A program made the position numbers and the translations under genes. Source: CAYQQU01 sp964419545 (lineage in GTDB: Bacteria > Bacteroidota > Bacteroidia > Chitinophagales > Saprospiraceae). Taken from it: DNA of 64,000 bases. The notes beneath the pieces were generated by a model that worked only from the letters and a program-made list of their open reading frames with translations, did not search any database and was not told where the DNA came from. The DNA lies in the NCBI GenBank assembly GCA_964419545.1, contig CAYQQU010000021.1, forward strand, positions 1 through 64,000, read 5' to 3'. Below, piece by piece: positions 25,226 through 33,245 of the stretch; the stretch's first letter is position 1; the number at the start of each line of letters is the position of its first letter.

Positions 25226-27736
25226 TCATTGCCGGACAATCTTGCGGATCGTCCGCGCTCCGCTGTCCGGGTCCATGATTTCCAGCCAGTAAAAACCGGC
25301 CGGCAGGCCTGTCAGGGAGAGCTGGGGTAACAACACTCCGGTGCGCACCGGTCTGCCCGCCGCGTTCAGCAGCCGGTAGCGGTAGCGGTCGTAGCGGCCG
25401 TCCGGCAGTGCGATGTACAGGTCGTCGTTCGCCGGGTTGGGATAGGCGCGCAGGCCGGCCTCCAGCTGTGCCGTCTGGTCTTCGGTATCCGTAAATCCGG
25501 GGGTGACGTCGCCGACGACCGGGCGCAGCATCAGCGATCCGCCCGGGAAATTGGCCGGTATCGGCTGCCAGCCCTGGCCGAATTCCTGGCTGATGAATTC
25601 CTTGCCCCCGGGCGAGTTCTGGTCATAGCCCACGGGGATGCACTGGGTGTTCGTACAGGAGGTTTCCTGCTGCCAGCCGATGTAGAAGTCGCCGGGCGGA
25701 AGATAGAGCGGTTTGTTCTCTCCTGCGGCGTCAACCAGCGGGTAGGTGGTGAATCCCTGGAGGGTGTCTAAGACGTTGCTGGCGTAGAACGGCTGCACGA
25801 ACAGTTGCTCGTATTCCGGTTCGTTATCGAGTTCGCCGACCCACACCTTGAGGTTGAAGCGCTGATCGGAAACGTCGTTGGTGGTGAACGGCAGGTGGAT
25901 GCTGATCGCGCGCAGGCTGTCTTCGACAATGGCCGTGTAACGCACCGCGACGTTCGTACCCTGGCCGGCTACGAGGCCCATTTCCGCCGTCCCGTCATCG
26001 TATGCGAAATAATTGTCGAAAACGGTTAACGCCCGCACCGTATCGTTGCGAAGAACGGCTTCAAACCCGGGGTCCGACACCTGCGAGGCGTTGGTCAGCC
26101 GGTAAACCGTTTCGAAAGCAGGCCGTTCCACATCGTCAAAAGTAGGGCCCTGCATGAGCTGCAGGTAGTCGTCGAAAACGGAAGGAAAACCGGTGGGATC
26201 GTCAACCAGCGAATACTCGCGCAAGAGGGGCGTCCCGTTGAGGATATTGGCTTCCTGCCCGTTGAAGAGCGTCACCTCGAACAAGGAAGTCCCGGTATTG
26301 ACCTCTTCGATGCGCACTGCTGAAGGGGCGGCGTTCAGGGCCTGATCGGCGTGGTTGAAGAGTTGTACGTCCAGCTGCTGGGCCAGTTCTTCCCCGGCTA
26401 CCGGTCCGAAATGCCGCCACGGCATGCTGCGGTACCGGCCGAGAATGCTCGCGGGCTCCTGCGTGAAGGCGATATCGGCGAAGGTGGTGTCGAATTCGTT
26501 GCGGTCCAGGCGAACGTAGTCCAGGTGCCAGAGGTCCAGCAATCCGGAGCGCTCCGAAAAATTGGTGAAGCGAAACTGAAAGCCGTTATAGCGAAAAGTA
26601 TCGGGTACGGAAAAGGTGTAAAACAGAAATGGTTCTTCCACCGAATTGGGCTGATTGGGCGGCGCCCCTTCGAAGGTGCGGCGAGTATCCCAGACGCCCG
26701 AGGGGCCTTTGTACTGCAGAATGATCGAGTCTTGAGGTTCCGGTTTGTTGCCCAGCCCTTTGCGTTGCAGCCAGAAAGAGAGGACGAGATCGCCGGTGCT
26801 GAAGCCCGACAAGTCGAGATAGGCGGACGTCAGCCGGTCGGCTTCTCCGTATCCGCCGCCGTAGGCTTCTCCGCGGCGACTGATGCCGTCAAAAGTGGCT
26901 ACGCCGTAAGAAGGCGGGCGCACGCCCAGGTCGTTATTGATAAAGGCGTCCTTATCCAGCCAGTGCGTAGCCGCCGGGAAAGGCCCGTCGTACGAAAAGT
27001 CGTCCATAAACGGCAGGGTCAAAGTATCGCCGCGCACGAAGAACGAATAGACGATCGTATCACACACGGTAAAAGTATCGCAGAGCACCACGCAGAGGTC
27101 GTCCCGCCCTGCGTATCGGCTGGAGCGGTAAATAAAAGTGTTGACCGGCGTGTTGTAATCCGTGAGATAGCCCAGCTGTTCGCGCCCTTCGTAGTTGTCG
27201 GGGCAGTCGAAAATGTCGGTGCAGCCCAGCGGACCGGGCAGCGAGCCGAGGTCGGCGGCCAGCGGCGTGAGGGTCTCAGTATCCACGATCAGGTCGGGGC
27301 CGTCGATGGTGGCGCCCGGCCGGCGAGCGATGAAATGGTAAGAGCGGCTGCGGCAGTCGCCTGCTTCGCAATACTGAACTTCCACGACTTCTTTCCCGGC
27401 GACGGCGTCGCCATTGGCGATGTAGAGCAGTTCATCTGTCCCCTCCATCACAGTGGCCGTAGCGAGCGTCAATTCGTCGCAGTTGACGCAGCTGTAGTCG
27501 CCGTCGCCGCCCAGCCCTACGGTATCGATCTGGATCTCGATCAGGGCCGAGTCGCCGGCGATCACGTAATTGACGCCGGGCGTGCCGATGTCTCCGCAGA
27601 GCGATTTGGGGGCGGCGGGCGCCTCGGCAGGTTGCGGATAGGCGGAAAGCCGGGTGATGGGAACGAGTTCCAGCTTCTGCGCGGCGGCGGAGAGCGCGAG
27701 GCAGGAGCCGAACATCAAGGTGAAGAGCAATCTCAT
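25226..27736 (-). CDS. Secreted multidomain protein with T9SS type A sorting domain
   Basis: An 836-residue exported protein. Signal peptide MRLLFTLMFGSCLALSAAAQ. Early residues carry paired cysteines (YSCVNCDELT, QYCEAGDCRS) in a probable Ig-like domain. The middle (about 245-420) has a jelly-roll/MAM-like pattern (FMDDFSYDGPFP, LDLSGFSTGDLVLSFWLQRK, FQFRFTNFSERSGL). The last ~80 residues form a type A T9SS domain (LRAYPNPANDDLYIAL, RLLNAAGRPVRTG, LPAGFYWLEI). It should be secreted across the outer membrane and cleaved or anchored there. Its gene lies 158 bases downstream of the Ddl fusion on the same strand but has its own promoter box. Confidence 0.85.
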   Translation of the reverse strand: MRLLFTLMFGSCLALSAAAQKLELVPITRLSAYPQPAEAPAAPKSLCGDIGTPGVNYVIAGDSALIEIQIDTVGLGGDGDYSCVNCDELTLATATVMEGTDELLYIANGDAVAGKEVVEVQYCEAGDCRSRSYHFIARRPGATIDGPDLIVDTETLTPLAADLGSLPGPLGCTDIFDCPDNYEGREQLGYLTDYNTPVNTFIYRSSRYAGRDDLCVVLCDTFTVCDTIVYSFFVRGDTLTLPFMDDFSYDGPFPAATHWLDKDAFINNDLGVRPPSYGVATFDGISRRGEAYGGGYGEADRLTSAYLDLSGFSTGDLVLSFWLQRKGLGNKPEPQDSIILQYKGPSGVWDTRRTFEGAPPNQPNSVEEPFLFYTFSVPDTFRYNGFQFRFTNFSERSGLLDLWHLDYVRLDRNEFDTTFADIAFTQEPASILGRYRSMPWRHFGPVAGEELAQQLDVQLFNHADQALNAAPSAVRIEEVNTGTSLFEVTLFNGQEANILNGTPLLREYSLVDDPTGFPSVFDDYLQLMQGPTFDDVERPAFETVYRLTNASQVSDPGFEAVLRNDTVRALTVFDNYFAYDDGTAEMGLVAGQGTNVAVRYTAIVEDSLRAISIHLPFTTNDVSDQRFNLKVWVGELDNEPEYEQLFVQPFYASNVLDTLQGFTTYPLVDAAGENKPLYLPPGDFYIGWQQETSCTNTQCIPVGYDQNSPGGKEFISQEFGQGWQPIPANFPGGSLMLRPVVGDVTPGFTDTEDQTAQLEAGLRAYPNPANDDLYIALPDGRYDRYRYRLLNAAGRPVRTGVLLPQLSLTGLPAGFYWLEIMDPDSGARTIRKIVRQ

Positions 27737-27741
27737 GGCTA

Positions 27742-27749
27742 CAAAATTA
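27742..27749 (-). promoter_or_regulatory. Candidate -7 box directly before the T9SS protein
   Basis: TAATTTTG on the minus strand matches TAnnTTTG and ends five bases before the ATG at 27736. It is the third case in this window of a -7 box almost touching a start codon. Confidence 0.4.
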
Positions 27750-27894
27750 ATGGCGAATGGCGCCGTAAAAAATTTCCGGTATCTGCCCCTGAAAAATCAA
27801 CATTGAAACGAGGCCCCGGGATTTTTGTTGTTCCGTTTTGCTGCGGGCAATCGGGTTTGCAATCCAGCCTGCGAACCTGGCCGGGTGGCCGGAT

Positions 27895-30800
27895 TCAAAA
27901 CGGATCCTCTTCCTGGGGCGCGTCGTCGGGCGCGGTCTCCGGCGGGCAGCTTTCCGGGCGGGTGCTGGTCAGGTAGATGTCTACCTGGCGGCCCATGCGC
28001 ACCATGCGGCCTATGTCGTAGGCCGGTTCCTGCTTCCAGATGTAAGCGTTCTCGCGGTCGTCTACATCGCCGTAAACGTTGCCTACGGCCAGGTTCATGC
28101 TGTTGATAAGGAAGACCCCGGCTTCGTAGTCTTTACAGACGAGGTCGGGCAGTACGACCATATCGGTCTGTTTTTCCGTGATGACAAATTCGAGCATGGC
28201 GCCCATAGGCACTTTCATCCCCTTCTGCAGGTCGTCCTGGGTGATTTTGCGGCCCTGGTAATAGAAGTGTTTGATCATATTCTCTTCTTCCCGGCTGTTG
28301 TACACCCTTTCTTTAACGCGGAAGCGCAGGCCGAGGCGTTTCAGTTTGCGCGTGTATTGTTCGTATTTGTAGCTGCCGATCAGGTTGGGCAGGTTGACCA
28401 GGTCGGGCTGGCTCTTACTGATCACCAGGTAGATGCGCCGGTTTTTCTTTACGCGCGAGAAGGCCTTTGGGTCCTGCTCCAGCACTTTATTGGGCCGCTC
28501 GTCGAGGATGAAGATCGAGTCGCTGATGACTACCGAGAAGCTGCGGCTGCGGGCTTTCTTGATGGCTTCTTCCACCTGCAGCCCTACGTAGTTGTGTACT
28601 TGCAGGGACTCGCCGTGGTGGGTGTAAAGGGACAGCCCCCAGGTGATCAGGAGGAGCAGGCCGAGGATCAGCCCCAGCATGCCGGCGAAATTGACGAGGA
28701 AGATCGGCGACCGGAGGAAATTCCAGATTTTCTTCAGGATATCCTGGGCGCGTTCGCGGAAAGTTTCCGCTACCGGCTTTTCGGCTACTGCGGCGTTCTG
28801 ATCCTGATACTGCGGTGGCCGGCCGGGCGGCCCGGCGTAGTTTACGGTTTCGGCGACGGCGTCGAGTCCTGGCTCTACGGCCAGTACAGTGGCGGCTGCG
28901 GGCGCCTTTTTTTCTTTTTTAGGCATCGCAAAAGTCAGGATGCGGTCGATGAATTCGAAGGGTTTGTATCCGTTGAGGGCCGCCTGGTGGAAGATGGCGG
29001 TTGCCGGCGTCATGCCCGGCAGTGAGTTGACTTCGATGATGATCGTTTCGGGCCGCCGGTCGGGGAAGATGCGCACGAAAGCGTCGATGCGCGCGTAGCC
29101 CTGCACGTTGAGGATGCGGGCGGCGCGTTCGAGGTCTTCCTTTACGTAGGGCGCCACCTCCTGATACGTCCGGGGGCCGTTGCCGAAGCGTGCCGGCGTT
29201 ATGTTCTGGCCTTCGCCGGCCAGGAATTTTTCTTCCAGGGAAAGTACCTCTCCGCTGGCGAGCGTCTCGGACGGCTCGAAAATTTCGTATTCCAGGCCGC
29301 CGTCGGCCCGGCGGTGGGTAAGCAGGCCGCCGGTGATCTCCAGGAAATGGGCGGCGCCTTCCGGTTTCACCATTGCTTCGAAGAGCACCGCCTCCTTGCG
29401 GGGAAATTCCTCGCGCGGCCGGAGTTTGAGCAGCCGGCGGGCTTCGTCGCCCCGTTCGCCTTGCGGGCGGAAGAGGAGCCGGGTATAAGCCAGCAGCTGT
29501 TCGCGATTGTTGATCACTATTACCGCTGAGCTGCAGCCGTCGTCTACCGGTTTGGCGACCAGCGGATAGGTCAGATAGCTTTCTACTTTGGCGGTAAAGT
29601 CCTCCGGATCGGCTGCAAATTGTTCTTTTTTCATCAGCAGTTGCTCCGTCACCGGGAAGCCGTTGCGGCGCAGGGTGCGCAGCGTCCGGTATTTGTCGAT
29701 GGTGATCTCCGACGATTGCCGGTTGGAGCCGTTATAGGGCAGGCCTACTGCGTCGAGGGCCGCCTGCAGTTGCCCGTCTTCTCCGGGGCGCCCGTGCAGG
29801 GCGATGAAGACGCCGTCGACCAGGCTGGAGAGGGCCGCGAGGCTCAGTTGCTGAGGAGAAAAAACGGTATCGGTAGTAGCGTATTTGGCGGTGATATCCG
29901 CGCATTGTTCCTTGATCGCTTCCACGACTTCGTGCGGGCTCCAGTTGAGGATGCGGTCGCGGATGTCGTCGGCGTTGTCTTTCAGCAACAGGTTGACCGG
30001 CAAACGGTAAAGGGCGTAGCTTTTGTCGTCGCCCAGCAGGAAGACGGGGATCGGGTCGTACTTGTCCGAGCTGGCGAGTTTTTCGAAGACGTTCCGTCCG
30101 CTTTCCACGGAGATATGCCGTTCGAAAGAGTAGCCGCCCATGATGACGGCGATGCGTTTTTTGTCCGGCGCTTCGGTCTTCAGCGAGGCCACGGCCCGGT
30201 CGAGCCGGTCGAGCAGAGCCGCCAGGGCTTGATCACCGGGCTGCTCGGCCAATCGTTCCTGGAGGGAAGCCCGGATGACGAAAGTGAGGAACTGCGAGGG
30301 GTTGAGTCCGATCTCGGCGGCCTGGTGGAAGAAAAATGAAGACGGCAGCATTCCCGAGGTCGTATTCGGGTCGTTGAGGAAGAGGCGTTCTTCCGCAGTG
30401 ATGAAGCCGTCGATGCGGGCGTAGGTCTGGAAGCCCAGCTCGGTGAACAGGCGCTCGCACTCGCGGCGGATGGCGTCGGTCTGTGCGGGCGGCAGTTTGA
30501 TGGGCGTCTCTTTGCGGGAGAGGCCGGGCAGGTATTTGCTGCGGTAGTCGAATACCTCTTTGCCTTTTACGATCTCGGTAGGCGGCAGGGCCACGGCCGA
30601 GCCGTCTTCTTTGCGGATGACGATGCAGGAAAATTCTTTGCCGTGGATGAATTCCTCCAGGATGACCTTTTGCTCGTCGAGGTGGCTTTCCAGTACGAAT
30701 ACGTCGCTGGCGGCGGCGGCGCCGGCTTTTTCGTTGAGCCAGGCCAGCAATTCTTCCGGGTGGTGAAGGGTGGCGTGTTCGTCGTTGAGCCGGACGTCCA

Positions 30801-31605
30801 TCGGGAAGCCGAGGCCGTCCCGGATATCGGTGAGCAGGCGCACGTGGTCGATGCGGTCGTATTCGCTGTCGGCCAGCCAGCTGCCTACCGGGATCAGTTC
30901 CCGGAAGAACGCGCGGTTGACGGCTTCCTCGAAATCGACGGCCGTACTATGCTCGTCGATGATGGCCACGCCGATCGAGGAGCCCTGGTTGGCCGGTCGG
31001 ATCACCATGGGAAAGCCGATGCGATCGGCAGCTGCGTCGAAAAACGCACTGACCGGGTGGTCGATCCACTCTGCACGCGAAAGCACCATGATGTTGGGGC
31101 GGTCGAACCCGCGCTCGCCCATCAGGTCTTTTTGCAGGGCTTTGTCCATGCCGATCTGGCTGGCGCGCACGCCGGAGCCGGTATAGGGGATGCCGAGGTC
31201 GGCGAGTTCCTGCTGGATATGGCCGTCTTCGCCGTAAAGACCGTGGAGGGCGAGGAAGGCGAGGTCGATGAGGTCGGGCAATTCGGAGGGGGCGACGCGC
31301 CGCCCTACCTGTCGGATCAGGTTTTCTTTTTCTGCGGCGGATAGTTCTCCCAGGCTTTCCAGGTAGACCTGAAAATGATGGGGCGACGGGGGCAGGGCGG
31401 CGACGGGCGGGTAGAAATCGCGAATGGTGCCCTTGTATAAGTAGGGCCATTCGAGGAGGATGAAGTCGCGGTGGCTGTCCACAAAAATGGGTATCGGCTC
31501 GAATACCGATTTGTTGAGGTTATCGTATACCGTACGGCCGCCCGCAAAGGAGATCTCCCTTTCCCGCGAAGGTCCGCCAAAGAATATACCTGCTTTTATC
31601 TTCAT
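27895..31605 (-). CDS. Tandem D-Ala-D-Ala ligase fused to a membrane helix and PASTA domains
   Basis: A 1,236-residue protein. Module 1 (about 1-450) and module 2 (483-895) are each ATP-grasp D-alanine-D-alanine ligases. Module 1 has GGPSREREIS, HGLYGEDG, PYTGSGV, IRPANQGSSIGV, FDYRSKY and ARID. Module 2 has GGYSFERHIS, HGRPGEDG, AKPVDDGCSSAV, ARID and IIEVNSLPGMTP. Residues ~900-965 are a Pro/Ala linker. A single membrane helix (968-993) leads to three PASTA-like domains (about 1001-1064, 1068-1145, 1149-1214). PASTA domains bind muropeptides or lipid II. The ligases would be cytoplasmic and the PASTA part periplasmic. Normal Ddl is about 310-370 residues. Start at 31605 (MKIKAGIFFGGPS) fits the family. 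Confidence 0.9.
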   Translation of the reverse strand: MKIKAGIFFGGPSREREISFAGGRTVYDNLNKSVFEPIPIFVDSHRDFILLEWPYLYKGTIRDFYPPVAALPPSPHHFQVYLESLGELSAAEKENLIRQVGRRVAPSELPDLIDLAFLALHGLYGEDGHIQQELADLGIPYTGSGVRASQIGMDKALQKDLMGERGFDRPNIMVLSRAEWIDHPVSAFFDAAADRIGFPMVIRPANQGSSIGVAIIDEHSTAVDFEEAVNRAFFRELIPVGSWLADSEYDRIDHVRLLTDIRDGLGFPMDVRLNDEHATLHHPEELLAWLNEKAGAAAASDVFVLESHLDEQKVILEEFIHGKEFSCIVIRKEDGSAVALPPTEIVKGKEVFDYRSKYLPGLSRKETPIKLPPAQTDAIRRECERLFTELGFQTYARIDGFITAEERLFLNDPNTTSGMLPSSFFFHQAAEIGLNPSQFLTFVIRASLQERLAEQPGDQALAALLDRLDRAVASLKTEAPDKKRIAVIMGGYSFERHISVESGRNVFEKLASSDKYDPIPVFLLGDDKSYALYRLPVNLLLKDNADDIRDRILNWSPHEVVEAIKEQCADITAKYATTDTVFSPQQLSLAALSSLVDGVFIALHGRPGEDGQLQAALDAVGLPYNGSNRQSSEITIDKYRTLRTLRRNGFPVTEQLLMKKEQFAADPEDFTAKVESYLTYPLVAKPVDDGCSSAVIVINNREQLLAYTRLLFRPQGERGDEARRLLKLRPREEFPRKEAVLFEAMVKPEGAAHFLEITGGLLTHRRADGGLEYEIFEPSETLASGEVLSLEEKFLAGEGQNITPARFGNGPRTYQEVAPYVKEDLERAARILNVQGYARIDAFVRIFPDRRPETIIIEVNSLPGMTPATAIFHQAALNGYKPFEFIDRILTFAMPKKEKKAPAAATVLAVEPGLDAVAETVNYAGPPGRPPQYQDQNAAVAEKPVAETFRERAQDILKKIWNFLRSPIFLVNFAGMLGLILGLLLLITWGLSLYTHHGESLQVHNYVGLQVEEAIKKARSRSFSVVISDSIFILDERPNKVLEQDPKAFSRVKKNRRIYLVISKSQPDLVNLPNLIGSYKYEQYTRKLKRLGLRFRVKERVYNSREEENMIKHFYYQGRKITQDDLQKGMKVPMGAMLEFVITEKQTDMVVLPDLVCKDYEAGVFLINSMNLAVGNVYGDVDDRENAYIWKQEPAYDIGRMVRMGRQVDIYLTSTRPESCPPETAPDDAPQEEDPF

Positions 31606-31631
31606 ATTTGCGGTTCTAAATTGCCGAACTG

Positions 31632-31639
31632 CAAAGGTA
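31632..31639 (-). promoter_or_regulatory. Candidate -7 box of the Ddl fusion gene
   Basis: TACCTTTG on the minus strand matches TAnnTTTG; the leader to the ATG at 31605 would be about 20-25 bases. The divergent MATE gene shares this 140-base region. Confidence 0.45.
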
Positions 31640-31745
31640 GTGAACATTCCAGGAATACCGCTTCCTGATTAGAACTATTAAATGCGCATCTTTGTGCTGT
31701 TTTCGAAAATCAAACCGCCGGAACCGGCGGGCGCCCTGCTATCCG

Positions 31746-33038
31746 ATGAATCGCGAAATTCTCCGCCTGGCTGTTCCCAACATCATCAGCAACATCTCCG
31801 TTCCGCTGCTGAGCACGGTAGATACGGCCCTCATGGGGCGGCTCTCCGAATGGCACATCGGCGCCGTGGGCGTAGGGGCGATGATCTTTAATTTCGTCTA
31901 CTGGAACTTCGGCTTTTTGCGGATGGGCACCACCGGCCTGACGGCCCAGGCTTTCGGGCGCAAGAGCGAAGCGGAATTGGTGAACATCCTGGGCCGCGCC
32001 TTCCTGATCGTCCTGCTGGTGGCCGGGGCGATCCTGGTTTTACAATATCCGTTGGGGGAGTTGAGCGTTTGGCTGATGAATACTGAAGCCCGCCAGGCCC
32101 GGCTGGTCCGGGAATATTTTTACCTGCGGGTGTGGGCGGCGCCGGCTACCCTGGCCGCGTATGCCATGATGGGTTGGTTTTTCGGGATGCAGAATGCCAT
32201 TTACCCGCTGATCCTTACCGTTTTCGTCAATGTGGTCAATATCGGATTGAGCGTGCTATTCGTCCAGTACTACGGCATGGAAGTGCGGGGCGTTGCTCTG
32301 GGAACCACGCTGGCGCAGTACGCCGGGCTCGTATTCGGCCTGTTGCTGATCGCTTACCGCTACCGGCCGTTACTGAGGGGTTGGCGCTGGGCGGCGATCC
32401 GGCAATGGACGGCGCTGCGGGCCTTTCTCCGCCTGAACTTCGACATTTTTTTGCGCACCTTGCTGCTGACGTCTGCATTTGCGTTTTTCTACAGCCAGTC
32501 GGCGGAAGCCGGTGAGCTGGTGCTCGCGGCCAATGTGATTTTGCTGCAGTACGTCAACTGGATGTCTTACGGCGTCGACGGTTTTGCTTTCGCCGCTGAA
32601 AGCCTGGTGGGCAAATACGCCGGCGCCCGGCAGGAGGCCGGAACCCGGCGGGCCATCCGGTATTCCTTTTACTGGGGTATGGGGCTGGCCGGCGGCTACG
32701 CCCTGGTTTACGGCGGGCTCGGCGAACCCTTGCTGCGCGTATTCACCGATCAGCCCGACGTACTGGCGGCCGCGCGGCCCTACCTCGTCTGGCTGGTGCT
32801 CTTTCCGCTGCTCAGCACGCCCTGCTATTTGTGGGATGGCATTTTTATCGGGCTGACGGCGGCGCGCGCCATGCGCAATACGATGGTGCTGGCGTTTCTC
32901 GTTTACCTGGCGATCTATCTGTTGGTGGGCGACCGCTACGGCAATCACGGGCTCTGGTTCGCCCTGTTAGGGTTCATGGCGGCGCGGGGGCTTTTTCAGC
33001 TGGCGTTTTACCGGCGGTCCGGTTTAGCGTTGCGATAA
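31746..33038 (+). CDS. MATE-family efflux transporter (DinF-like)
   Basis: A 430-residue inner-membrane protein with about 12 helices in two MatE halves. The N-terminal half starts MNREILRLAVPNIISNISVP and has TVDTALMGRL and GTTGLTAQAFG; the second half has FYSQSAEAGELVLAANVILL and DGFAFAAESLVGKYAGARQ. MATE proteins export drugs or metabolites using Na+ or H+. The start at 31746 is the first methionine of the family; an upstream start adds 18 unrelated residues. It is divergent from the Ddl fusion. Confidence 0.93.
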   Translation: MNREILRLAVPNIISNISVPLLSTVDTALMGRLSEWHIGAVGVGAMIFNFVYWNFGFLRMGTTGLTAQAFGRKSEAELVNILGRAFLIVLLVAGAILVLQYPLGELSVWLMNTEARQARLVREYFYLRVWAAPATLAAYAMMGWFFGMQNAIYPLILTVFVNVVNIGLSVLFVQYYGMEVRGVALGTTLAQYAGLVFGLLLIAYRYRPLLRGWRWAAIRQWTALRAFLRLNFDIFLRTLLLTSAFAFFYSQSAEAGELVLAANVILLQYVNWMSYGVDGFAFAAESLVGKYAGARQEAGTRRAIRYSFYWGMGLAGGYALVYGGLGEPLLRVFTDQPDVLAAARPYLVWLVLFPLLSTPCYLWDGIFIGLTAARAMRNTMVLAFLVYLAIYLLVGDRYGNHGLWFALLGFMAARGLFQLAFYRRSGLALR

Positions 33039-33245
33039 TCGTCTACTGCCTTACGATTAGGTGTTTTTAGCAATTTTTTGACGGTGTCGGGGACGCGGCT
33101 CTTGTGTCAATTACATATATTTGGACAGTTTCGCCAAATTCGCTTTTGGCCGGCGGCAGTCGTTTCTCAAAAGTGATCCGGTTCGGCGCCATTTTCCATC
33201 TTGCAGCTCGTGCAGTATCGCAGGCAAGTAATCAATCGAATTATT

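Noticed and set aside
26351..27976. 541-codon plus-strand open frame inside the T9SS gene at 25226
   Set aside because: Shadow of the minus-strand gene, which has a signal peptide and T9SS tail.
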